In this document: in pieces, positions 7,857 through 13,733 of the stretch | How the letters are laid out: each line of letters begins with the position of its first letter | How positions within the stretch are numbered: the first letter of the stretch is position 1 | Origin: Lentisphaeria bacterium | GTDB taxonomy: Bacteria; Verrucomicrobiota; Lentisphaeria; Oligosphaerales; Oligosphaeraceae | Length of the DNA: 14,022 nucleotides | Direction of reading: 5' to 3' | Assembly (NCBI GenBank): GCA_024405235.1 | Contig: JAKSPA010000018.1 | Location: forward strand, 1-14,022 | The notes under the pieces: generated by a model | Told to the model about the DNA's origin: nothing | Databases searched by the model: none | The model's input: the letters and a program-made list of their open reading frames with translations, nothing else | Translations under genes and position numbers: made by a program

Positions 7857-8155
7857 AACTGATTTTCATCGTGTATAACATTTCCATCGAAGAAGATGTC
7901 CAGAATATCCTGTCCCGCATGAATGTCCAATGTTTCACGCAGTGGCCAAGACTCCTTGGCAAAGGCATTACCACAGGACCGCGAATGGACACGAGCGTGT
8001 GGCCTGGCGCGAATTCCGCACTCATGGCGGTCGTCGAGGACTCGCAGGCTAAGCCGCTCATGGACGCGGTGCAGGCTTTGCGTGACGGCGCTGCGAAGCG
8101 CGAAGGCATAAAGGCGTTCCAGCTGCCTGTGGAGGCCATGACCGGAAATCTGTAG
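7853..8155 (+). CDS. PII-like small protein coupled to RND pump
   Basis: A 100-aa cytoplasmic protein with the apparent beta-alpha-beta-beta-alpha-beta order of the PII/CutA-like superfamily. Strand 1 is MKLIFIVYN, helix 1 about residues 11-23, strand 2 about 25-35, a short loop region (LLGKGITTGPRMDTSVWPGAN) in place of the long T-loop, strand 3 about 55-62, helix 2 about 66-82. It ends with IKAFQLPVEAMTG, which recalls the IFV-x-PV segment of GlnB. It lacks the tyrosine-bearing T-loop of canonical GlnB. Small PII-like proteins of unknown function (the DUF3240 type, for instance) are known beside RND pump genes. The ATG overlaps the permease stop and has a good ribosome site, so it is probably made in proportion to the pump. 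I infer a ligand-sensing or gating role; the fold call is moderately secure, the role is not. Confidence 0.72.
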   Translation: MKLIFIVYNISIEEDVQNILSRMNVQCFTQWPRLLGKGITTGPRMDTSVWPGANSALMAVVEDSQAKPLMDAVQALRDGAAKREGIKAFQLPVEAMTGNL

Positions 8156-8181
8156 CGCCTGGCGCGTCTCCGTTGCTTTTC

Positions 8182-10071
8182 ATGAATATCCTATTGGCAC
8201 GCTATCAGTTGAATGCGCACACGGATCTCCTGCGTGAGATCCGCGGCCTCATGCAGGAGGCCGACCACCGCGCATGGAAACTGACGCTGCTTACTGGAAA
8301 AGCAACCGACGAAGACGCGCTGCCGCCAGATCTCGAAATCATCCGCGTGCGTGGCAGCCATGACGCGTTCGTCAGAAAATTCCGTGAACTCTGTTCCAGC
8401 GGGAGATTCGACCGAACGCTGGCGCTGGAGGCGCTGCCTGGCGCGGATTTCTGCATTCCGTCCGAACTCGTAGTCTATCCAGAGTTTCCCAGAACGAAAT
8501 TCGGCATATTCGAGCGCGAAGAAGCGAAAAAGGGAAGTCTCGAGCAGGAACTCTATCGCGCGCCTTCAAGCACCGTCATACTCGCTTCAGGCGAATTGCA
8601 GAAGCTGACGCTAAGGTTGCGCTATGGTGTGATTCCAAGCCGCATACATACTGTTCCGCCGTTGTTTGGCGACATCTCCTCCAGCCTCCCTGAAAGCGAC
8701 GATGCCGTCAATGCGCTGCGCAGAGAATTCGACTGCGCCGAAAAGGGGGACATACTGATCGTCCATCCAGCCGCGGACTGGTATGACGCAGGAGTGGACA
8801 GAACGCTCTTTGCTCTAGCGATTCTTCCGCAGAAAATACAAAGCCGCTGCCGTCTGCTCGTGCTAAGTTCAGAGGACGACAGAGACGCTTCCGATCTGCG
8901 CGAACTAGCGGAGAAGAATGGCTTTGTCGCAGGAAAAGTATTTCACAGGAGGGAGATATCGAATCGTCGCGCCTTGATGCAGGCGGCCGATCTTCTTGTT
9001 CTTCCAGCACGCAACGAATTCGCAGGCAATGCGATGACAGACGGCCTTGCGTGCGGGCTGCCGATTATCTGCAGTTCATCATGCGGATACAGTCCTTTTG
9101 TGCAGGCAGCTGGCTGCACGGTCCTGTGTTCGCCTTTCGACGATGAGATCTTCCAGGAGGCTCTTGCATATACGATTCCGAGGCTTGCGGTGCTGAGGGA
9201 GATGCTGTTGAACCGCGCGCAGAATCAGCCGAAGCTCTCCCGTGCCGCGGCAATCATGGATTGCGTGGAGCAGTTCAAGTGTGCGGACGTTCCGAAATTG
9301 TCGTCGCAGGAAGCGCGCGAAGCAGTTCTCAGTCATCTCGAGCAGCTTCGTGCGAATTCCGCATTGAAATCGGACCGCAAGCGGAACATCACACGCTGCG
9401 AAACAGCCGCTGGAACCGCGCTCATCGTCAAGGAATTCAAGAAGAATCACTTCTGGGAAGGTAACCGCCATCTCAGACGATGCCAGAATGGCACCGCCTT
9501 GATGCGCTTCTTCACGCCGCAGAGCGTGGCGACAGTGACCATTCCGGAAAGCGACAGCAAGTTCATCATCTTCCGCGATTGCGGCAGCGGCAATTTCCAT
9601 AGCGGCGACTACGTCAATCGAGAGGATGCGAAGAATCTTTTCGCCGCATGCGGAGCGATCTTGGCGATACTGCATACCGCTGGAATCTACCACAAGGACA
9701 CCAAACCCGCCAATTTCGTCCTAAACGAACGATGCGAAGACGAATGTCCGTATCACGTGTGCCTGGTTGATTGCGACAATGTCAGCCGTCTTCCTCTGCC
9801 GATGGATTGGGATTGCCGCATTCACAATGTCGCCCAATTCATCGCGGGAACGGGGCCTGTCGCGGCGGCGGCTGGCGAAGCGAAGTGGACCGAATGCATA
9901 AAGGCGTTTCAGGATGGATACATTCGTCATGCGCTGCTTTCTCAGAACGAACTGAAGTCCTTCTGGGACATGCTATGGACTTTCATTGCGAAAAAAAGGC
10001 ACATCGAATACAATTTGCCGTTCCTTTGTGACGAAACTAACTTGAAAAAAATCAGGAAACACCTACATTAA
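8182..10071 (+). CDS. WaaG-like glycosyltransferase fused to WaaP-like kinase
   Basis: A 629-aa two-domain protein. Residues 1-365 look like a GT-B glycosyltransferase of family 4, close in pattern to WaaG, which adds glucose to lipopolysaccharide-core heptose. The C-terminal Rossmann half carries GVDRTLFALAILP (about 204-216), ALMQAADLLVLPA (264-276) and NEFAGNAMTDGLACGLP (278-294). Here the usual EX7E motif reads E279-x7-D287. Residues about 395-629 form an atypical protein-kinase-like domain like WaaP/RfaP heptose kinase: a candidate ATP Lys near IVKEFKKN (415-422), catalytic HTAGIYHKDTKPANFVL (Asp506) and metal-binding LVDCDN (Asp530/Asp532). Separate waaG and waaP are normally neighbouring genes, so this is a fusion of successive core-modifying steps. 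The ATG at 8182 is preferred over a TTG at 8173. It starts 26 bp after the PII-like gene, in the apparent efflux operon. Acceptor and phosphate site are inferred. Confidence 0.82.
   Translation: MNILLARYQLNAHTDLLREIRGLMQEADHRAWKLTLLTGKATDEDALPPDLEIIRVRGSHDAFVRKFRELCSSGRFDRTLALEALPGADFCIPSELVVYPEFPRTKFGIFEREEAKKGSLEQELYRAPSSTVILASGELQKLTLRLRYGVIPSRIHTVPPLFGDISSSLPESDDAVNALRREFDCAEKGDILIVHPAADWYDAGVDRTLFALAILPQKIQSRCRLLVLSSEDDRDASDLRELAEKNGFVAGKVFHRREISNRRALMQAADLLVLPARNEFAGNAMTDGLACGLPIICSSSCGYSPFVQAAGCTVLCSPFDDEIFQEALAYTIPRLAVLREMLLNRAQNQPKLSRAAAIMDCVEQFKCADVPKLSSQEAREAVLSHLEQLRANSALKSDRKRNITRCETAAGTALIVKEFKKNHFWEGNRHLRRCQNGTALMRFFTPQSVATVTIPESDSKFIIFRDCGSGNFHSGDYVNREDAKNLFAACGAILAILHTAGIYHKDTKPANFVLNERCEDECPYHVCLVDCDNVSRLPLPMDWDCRIHNVAQFIAGTGPVAAAAGEAKWTECIKAFQDGYIRHALLSQNELKSFWDMLWTFIAKKRHIEYNLPFLCDETNLKKIRKHLH
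10042..10069 (+). promoter_or_regulatory. Possible promoter of tRNA-Gly
   Basis: TTGAAA (10042-10047) and TACATT (10064-10069) are 16 bp apart, matching the bacterial consensus at 5 of 6 and 4 of 6 positions. They lie in the last codons of the glycosyltransferase-kinase gene and would start a transcript about 28 nt before the tRNA. The tRNA could equally be co-transcribed from upstream. Confidence 0.35.
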
Positions 10072-10104
10072 TAGCGTTTACGACAAAGACAATTTCCTTT
10101 CCGA

Positions 10105-10178
10105 GCGGGTGTAGCATAATGGTAATGCACTGGCTTCCCAAGCCAGCTACGTGGGTTCGATTCCCATCACCCGCTCCA
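10105..10178 (+). tRNA. tRNA-Gly (anticodon CCC)
   Basis: A complete 74-nt cloverleaf with encoded CCA. The acceptor stem GCGGGTG (10105-10111) pairs with CACCCGC (10168-10174), with discriminator T and CCA at 10176-10178. The anticodon stem CTGGC/GCCAG closes the loop TTCCCAA with anticodon CCC at 10137-10139, reading GGG glycine codons. The T-arm is GTGGG-TTCGATT-CCCAT, with one G-U pair, and the D-loop holds the GG pair. A six-T stretch follows at 10181-10186. No integrase or attachment-site duplicate is seen beside it. Confidence 0.97.
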
Positions 10179-10279
10179 ATTTTTTGGTAGGGTTCTGGAA
10201 CGTTCTTTCACCTTCACGCGAAAGAAAATCGTAAATAATCCGCTGTAGATATTTGCGTTATGAAAAATGGTGCTACATT

Positions 10280-10747
10280 ATGGTGTTTTCCGAAAGGCTG
10301 AAATTGCTGTTTCCCTCCGATTTGAGGAGACTGCGCAATTTCGCCGCCCGCATTGGTCGGCTGGGTGAAAACGCTGCCGCCGAGTTTCTTGAAAATGCGG
10401 GCTACGAACTCCTCTGCCGAAATTGGCGGGCTCCGAGAAATCTGGGCGAATTGGATGTCGTCTGTAGAGATGACGCAGGAACCCTCTGCATCGTGGAGGT
10501 CAAGACACGACGCTGGCATCGCGGGCGGCAACCTATGCCGCATCCCATTGTTGCCGTTGATCCCGATAAACGCAAAAATCTCCGACGCGCAGTTTCAGCG
10601 TATTTGAATACGCTCGGAAATCCAAAAATTCCACTCCGATATGATGTAATTGAAGTCTGGGCGAATCCAGATGGAAATCCTGAAATGCTTAGGCATTGGA
10701 CGGATTTGTTCGCCGGGACGCCACGATATCTCTTGCCGAAAGGCTGA
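10280..10747 (+). CDS. yraN: YraN/UPF0102-family endonuclease-like protein
   Basis: A 155-aa protein of the YraN family, which has a restriction-endonuclease-like (Holliday-junction-resolvase-type) fold and no firmly established cellular role. The family core is intact: GRLGENAAAEFL (26-37), GYELLCRNWR (41-50), GELDVV with Asp59, and IVEVKTRR with Glu73 and Lys75, which together form the E...D...ExK nuclease-type site. The C-terminal region (94-130) has the KRKNLRRAVSAYL helix and the YDVIEV strand of the family. An in-frame TTG at 10253 would add 9 residues; the ATG at 10280 gives the usual length, although about 25 extra N-terminal residues still precede the conserved core. It lies 102 bp after the tRNA and appears to be a separate transcription unit. 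Confidence 0.92.
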   Translation: MVFSERLKLLFPSDLRRLRNFAARIGRLGENAAAEFLENAGYELLCRNWRAPRNLGELDVVCRDDAGTLCIVEVKTRRWHRGRQPMPHPIVAVDPDKRKNLRRAVSAYLNTLGNPKIPLRYDVIEVWANPDGNPEMLRHWTDLFAGTPRYLLPKG

Positions 10748-10918
10748 TTTCTATTCGCCAAGAGTCTGTGGACCACTCTCACACCACAACCACAAGAATT
10801 TCCAATTATTTTTTTAGTGTTCCGTATTTTCTCTTAACCTTGAGACACAACACCCAAAACAACACAACCCAAAAAAGTTCATTCTTTTTTTAACTCAAAC
10901 CTTAATTATCACACGACT
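10748..10918 (+). promoter_or_regulatory. Intergenic region and A/C-rich leader of NYN gene
   Basis: This 171-bp gap holds a weak AGAGT/ACTCT inverted repeat (about 10760-10778), an AT-rich block (10798-10838) likely to contain the promoter, and then a stretch from about 10843 to 10875 that is nearly all A and C. There is no Shine-Dalgarno before the ATG at 10919. I cannot assign -35 and -10 boxes with confidence. Confidence 0.4.
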
Positions 10919-12181
10919 ATGGCACAGAAAGCACAGCAATTGGCCCTGTTAATCGATTATGACAACCTGATGGGCTTTAACGGCAAACTCGACGTCGACC
11001 TCAACCGCAATTATTCCCACCAGGATGTGGTCGCATATCTCGAGACACACTACGGTCCCGTCGTTTACTGCAAAGCCTACGGCGATTGGAGCGGCCCGCG
11101 CACGCGCCACACAATCACCGATCTCTCCAAGGCAGGCGCCGAAATGCAGTTCATTCCACGTGCAACCGGAACGGCTTTCCGCATCCCTGGCTATGCAGCA
11201 GTCTGCATGGGTCTGGATGCACTTGATGAAATCGCACGCAATGCGGAATTGGGCGGCGTGGTTTTCGGAACAAACGACTTGGCACTCCTGCCATTCGTTT
11301 CGCGTATCCGCGCCATGGGCAAGAGCGTCTATATTCTCGGACCGGAAGCCGCTTCCGCCGCAGCGCTGACCAGAGTCGCCGATGAGTTCATCGCCACCGC
11401 TGACAACAACGCCGCAGGCGCCGTCCGTGCAAAGGCTCCCAATTCCACCGACAAGTCGCAGGTTCTGTATGCCATCAAGACTATCCTCGTGAACGGCGAA
11501 ATGCCGATCGAGCAGCTTGAGGCGAAGGTCCTCGATGTCATGCCGGACTTCTCCCCCGCCGACTTCAGCTGCGCGAATTTCGAAGAGTTCCTGCGCAATA
11601 TCGCAAACACCACCGTCAAGATCACCAAGACTGACGACGCGACCACCGTCGGCCTCGGCAACTGCCACAACGCCTCCGCGTATTCCGACGAAGAGCTCGC
11701 AAGCTTCGATCTGGCACAGTATATGCAGGCGACTCGCTGGCACATCACCGACGGCGACATCCGTGACAAGGTCCTTCACAACATTTTCATCATCTTCTCC
11801 GAAAAGGGCCGCGAGATGACCAACGAGGACCTGCGCAACACAGTCGATCCGGACCACGTTGTCGACGATCGTCCATGGCAGGGAACCATCTGGAGCCTCA
11901 TCTTCGGCGCATGCCTCTGGGAGAACCCCAAGACCAGCAATCAGCCGCAGAGCCGCAGACTTCTCTCGCTCTTCCGCACGGTCACCAGCGAAGACGACTT
12001 CCTCGTCCGCTACTACACCAGCCTCTTCAAGAAGGCATACGAGGACCGTCCGAGCCTCACTCCTCAGGAGTGCGCCGAACTCATGCATCCGGAGAACGTC
12101 GAAGGCGCTCTGCCGCTCTTTGAGCGCGTTTTCCAGAATCTGCGCAATCCCGTCATTCTGAAGACTCCAGCCACGAAGTAA
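10919..12181 (+). CDS. NYN-domain putative ribonuclease with LOTUS-like segment
   Basis: A 420-aa cytoplasmic protein. Residues 7-158 form a NYN (PIN-like, LabA/DUF88) domain: ALLIDYDNL with Asp13 and Asp15, the central helix GYAAVCMGLDAL with Asp100, and GVVFGTNDLALLPFV with Asp120, followed by IRAMGKSVYILG. These acidic residues normally bind the metal of an RNase site. The first Asp of the usual KGxD-type helix motif is not present, so activity is uncertain. Residues about 180-237 look like an OST-HTH/LOTUS RNA-binding fold, ending PDFSPADFSCANFEEFLRNI. The remaining 180 residues are mostly helical (two predicted bundles around 275-335 and 345-410) and I do not recognise them. The gene has its own leader and terminator, so it is monocistronic. 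A role in RNA turnover or processing is inferred from the domain pair. Confidence 0.83.
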   Translation: MAQKAQQLALLIDYDNLMGFNGKLDVDLNRNYSHQDVVAYLETHYGPVVYCKAYGDWSGPRTRHTITDLSKAGAEMQFIPRATGTAFRIPGYAAVCMGLDALDEIARNAELGGVVFGTNDLALLPFVSRIRAMGKSVYILGPEAASAAALTRVADEFIATADNNAAGAVRAKAPNSTDKSQVLYAIKTILVNGEMPIEQLEAKVLDVMPDFSPADFSCANFEEFLRNIANTTVKITKTDDATTVGLGNCHNASAYSDEELASFDLAQYMQATRWHITDGDIRDKVLHNIFIIFSEKGREMTNEDLRNTVDPDHVVDDRPWQGTIWSLIFGACLWENPKTSNQPQSRRLLSLFRTVTSEDDFLVRYYTSLFKKAYEDRPSLTPQECAELMHPENVEGALPLFERVFQNLRNPVILKTPATK

Positions 12182-12191
12182 TTTCGTTTCG

Positions 12192-12235
12192 AAAAGGGCG
12201 CCTGTCTTTCATAAGAAAGAGGGCGCCTTTTTTTT
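12192..12235 (+). terminator. Intrinsic terminator of NYN gene
   Basis: GGCGCC (12197-12202) pairs with GGCGCC (12222-12227), TCTTTC (12205-12210) pairs with GAAAGA (12215-12220) around the loop ATAA, and an eight-T run follows at 12228-12235. The AAAAG before the stem can pair with the T-run. It begins 10 nt after the stop codon and separates the NYN gene from the riboswitch-led unit. Confidence 0.93.
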
Positions 12236-12316
12236 GTGTGAGGATGGGCCACGTGGGAGTCGGTTGATTGGTATGAAAAAAAGCGGTTGTCTCGCCTGAG
12301 AACAAGAAGTCAACGT

Positions 12317-12322
12317 TATATT
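12317..12322 (+). promoter_or_regulatory. Candidate -10 box of transporter gene
   Basis: TATATT at 12317-12322 matches the -10 consensus at 5 of 6 positions. It would place transcription initiation near 12329, which is the first paired base of the downstream aptamer. No good -35 box lies at 16-18 bp, so the promoter may depend on an activator or a non-standard sigma factor. Confidence 0.42.
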
Positions 12323-12328
12323 ATGCAA

Positions 12329-12419
12329 GTCTGCGGAACTGACGAGGCGGGGCGTGTGTCCCGTGTGGAGTTCACCACATGAACCGCATGACCTTCGAAG
12401 GAAGCCGCTCGTCTGGGCA
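12329..12419 (+). promoter_or_regulatory. Putative ZTP (pfl-motif) riboswitch
   Basis: A structured leader resembling the ZTP/ZMP-sensing pfl aptamer. The closing stem P1 is GUCUGCGG (12329-12336) with CCGCA-GAC (12384-12392, one bulged U). Inside it comes ACUGACG (12338-12344, signature ACUGGCG) and hairpin P2, GUGUGG (12363-12368) with CCACAU (12375-12380). After a short linker hairpin (CCUUCGAAGG) comes GCCG-N-UCGUCUGGGCA (12404-12419), where the family has GCCG...CGCCUGGGCA. GACGAG (12341-12346) can pair with CUCGUC (12408-12413) as the long-range helix; relative to the consensus, one G-C pair becomes A-U on both sides. Odd points are an additional small CGGG/CCCG stem before P2 and GAA in place of GGGGAG after P2. 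It lies 30 nt before the transporter ATG. No terminator follows it, so translational control is likely. Confidence 0.65.
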
Positions 12420-12434
12420 TAGTTGCATCAAAAC

Positions 12435-12439
12435 AGGAG
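12435..12439 (+). promoter_or_regulatory. Shine-Dalgarno of MFS transporter gene
   Basis: AGGAG is 10 nt before the ATG at 12450 and 16 nt after the riboswitch core. It is the likely target of any translational switch, and it favours this ATG over the in-frame ATG five codons later. Confidence 0.65.
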
Positions 12440-12449
12440 TTAGAAATCC

Positions 12450-13721
12450 ATGACAGAGAGCAGCATGCACTGGAAGCGACGCTACGCTTCCATCTTATCC
12501 CGCAAACGCACCTTCAACGCAGTTTTGCCTGCGGTGCTTTTGGCACTGTCCGTCGGACAGATCTACGCGTTCACAATATTTTCGACACGCATTTCGGAAT
12601 ATATCAATGTGCCTCAGCCGCAGGTGCAGTTCGCATTCTCGCTTGGCATTTTCTTTCTTGGAATGGGCGCAGCCTTCTTCGGAAAGATCGTCGAGAAGAA
12701 CATTCGCCTTTCTGCATACGTCGGAACGGCGCTTTTCCTCTGCGGTCTGATTGCCACGGCCATCGGCATCAACATGAAGTCCAAGGCCATCATCTATCTC
12801 GGCTATGGCTTTCTGACAGGTCTTGGTACAGGCGTCATCTACATCACGCCCGTCAAGACGCTGATGCTGTGGTTCCAGGAGCGCAAGGCCCTTGCGGCCG
12901 CAGTTCCAATCATCAGTTTCGGACTCGGTTCATCGCTGTGCACACTCATCGACAAATCGTTGCAGAGCCATGTGGGCATCACGCGCATCTTCTTCGTGCT
13001 GGCTGCCATTTACGCCATTCCGATGATTGCAAGCGCGATTCTTCTGCGCAAGCCCGCCGCCGCATTGCGTGCCGCCAGAAGGGCTGAAGAAGCGGTCATG
13101 AAACCATCCGCAAACGCAGGCGTCGCGTCCGCCAAAGCCTTCTCCTACGGGCGCCTTCTGTCCAATGGCTGGTTCATGCGCGCATGGCTTTTCATGTTCC
13201 TCAACATAAGCTGCGGCCTCTCTCTTATTCCGCTCTCCAAGCAGTTCATGGAAATGGATTCCGTAGGCTACAGCGCTGGACTTGTCACGCTGATCATCAC
13301 GGGCTGCGGTCTCATGAACGGCGCGGGACGACTCATCTTCGCATGGTGGAGCGATCATCTCCCCCGCAGAACCGACATTCTGCTTATTCTGCTTGCAATT
13401 TCCGTCGGCGTGATGTGCTTCTCCTTCTGGCCGCCTTTCATCGGCGTGGCGCTGCTCATCATCAATTCCTGCTATGGCGCAGGTTTCTCGACGATTCCTG
13501 CCGTCCTTGCCGACCATTTCGGAATGGACAACATTTCCAAGATCCACGGCGCGGTTCTCTCCGCCTGGGGCGTGGCTGGTCTGGTTGGCAATCAAGTCTC
13601 TCTGCGCGTCTTCGGCGCATGGGGCTTCTGTGGCGTGGTCGCAATGCTTGCGATATTCTACGCGCTCAATATGCTTAACGTCTGGACGCTTCGCATTGGT
13701 GCGAAACAATCCGCTAAGTAA
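12450..13721 (+). CDS. MFS transporter, oxalate/formate antiporter family
   Basis: An inner-membrane carrier of 423 aa with about 12 transmembrane helices, of the OFA (OxlT/YhjX-like) branch of the major facilitator superfamily. Family marks are the start of TM1-2 (LSVGQIYAFTIFS followed by VQFAFSLGIFFLGMGAAFFG), the TM4 region GYGFLTGLGTGVIY, the loop LMLWFQERKALAAA, and in the second half NGAGRLIFAWWSDHLPRR and FGMDNISKIHGAVLSAWGVAGLVG. The Lys in NISKIHG lies near where OxlT has its substrate-binding Lys. A 35-residue basic central loop joins the halves. Members move small carboxylates such as oxalate, formate or pyruvate; the substrate here is not proved. The preceding riboswitch candidate links it to one-carbon/purine status, which makes formate an attractive substrate. 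It is followed after 12 bp by a secreted-protein gene. Confidence 0.87.
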   Translation: MTESSMHWKRRYASILSRKRTFNAVLPAVLLALSVGQIYAFTIFSTRISEYINVPQPQVQFAFSLGIFFLGMGAAFFGKIVEKNIRLSAYVGTALFLCGLIATAIGINMKSKAIIYLGYGFLTGLGTGVIYITPVKTLMLWFQERKALAAAVPIISFGLGSSLCTLIDKSLQSHVGITRIFFVLAAIYAIPMIASAILLRKPAAALRAARRAEEAVMKPSANAGVASAKAFSYGRLLSNGWFMRAWLFMFLNISCGLSLIPLSKQFMEMDSVGYSAGLVTLIITGCGLMNGAGRLIFAWWSDHLPRRTDILLILLAISVGVMCFSFWPPFIGVALLIINSCYGAGFSTIPAVLADHFGMDNISKIHGAVLSAWGVAGLVGNQVSLRVFGAWGFCGVVAMLAIFYALNMLNVWTLRIGAKQSAK

Positions 13722-13733
13722 GTGATTCAAAAG

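Noticed and set aside
10105..10178. tRNA-Gly as an integration site for a mobile element
   Set aside because: No integrase gene, no repeat of the tRNA 3' end elsewhere in the window, and the genes on both sides look like ordinary chromosomal genes.
10949..12088. 379-codon minus-strand open frame opposite the NYN gene
   Set aside because: It is a mirror of a codon-biased plus-strand gene with clear NYN motifs, a leader and a terminator; the antisense translation has no recognisable motif and is rich in low-complexity Val/Asp/Glu/Ala.
12384..12419. Glutamine (glnA) riboswitch, suggested by CGAAGGAA
   Set aside because: The other conserved glnA segment GACGGAAGUAGG is missing, whereas the pfl/ZTP signatures and their long-range pairing are present.
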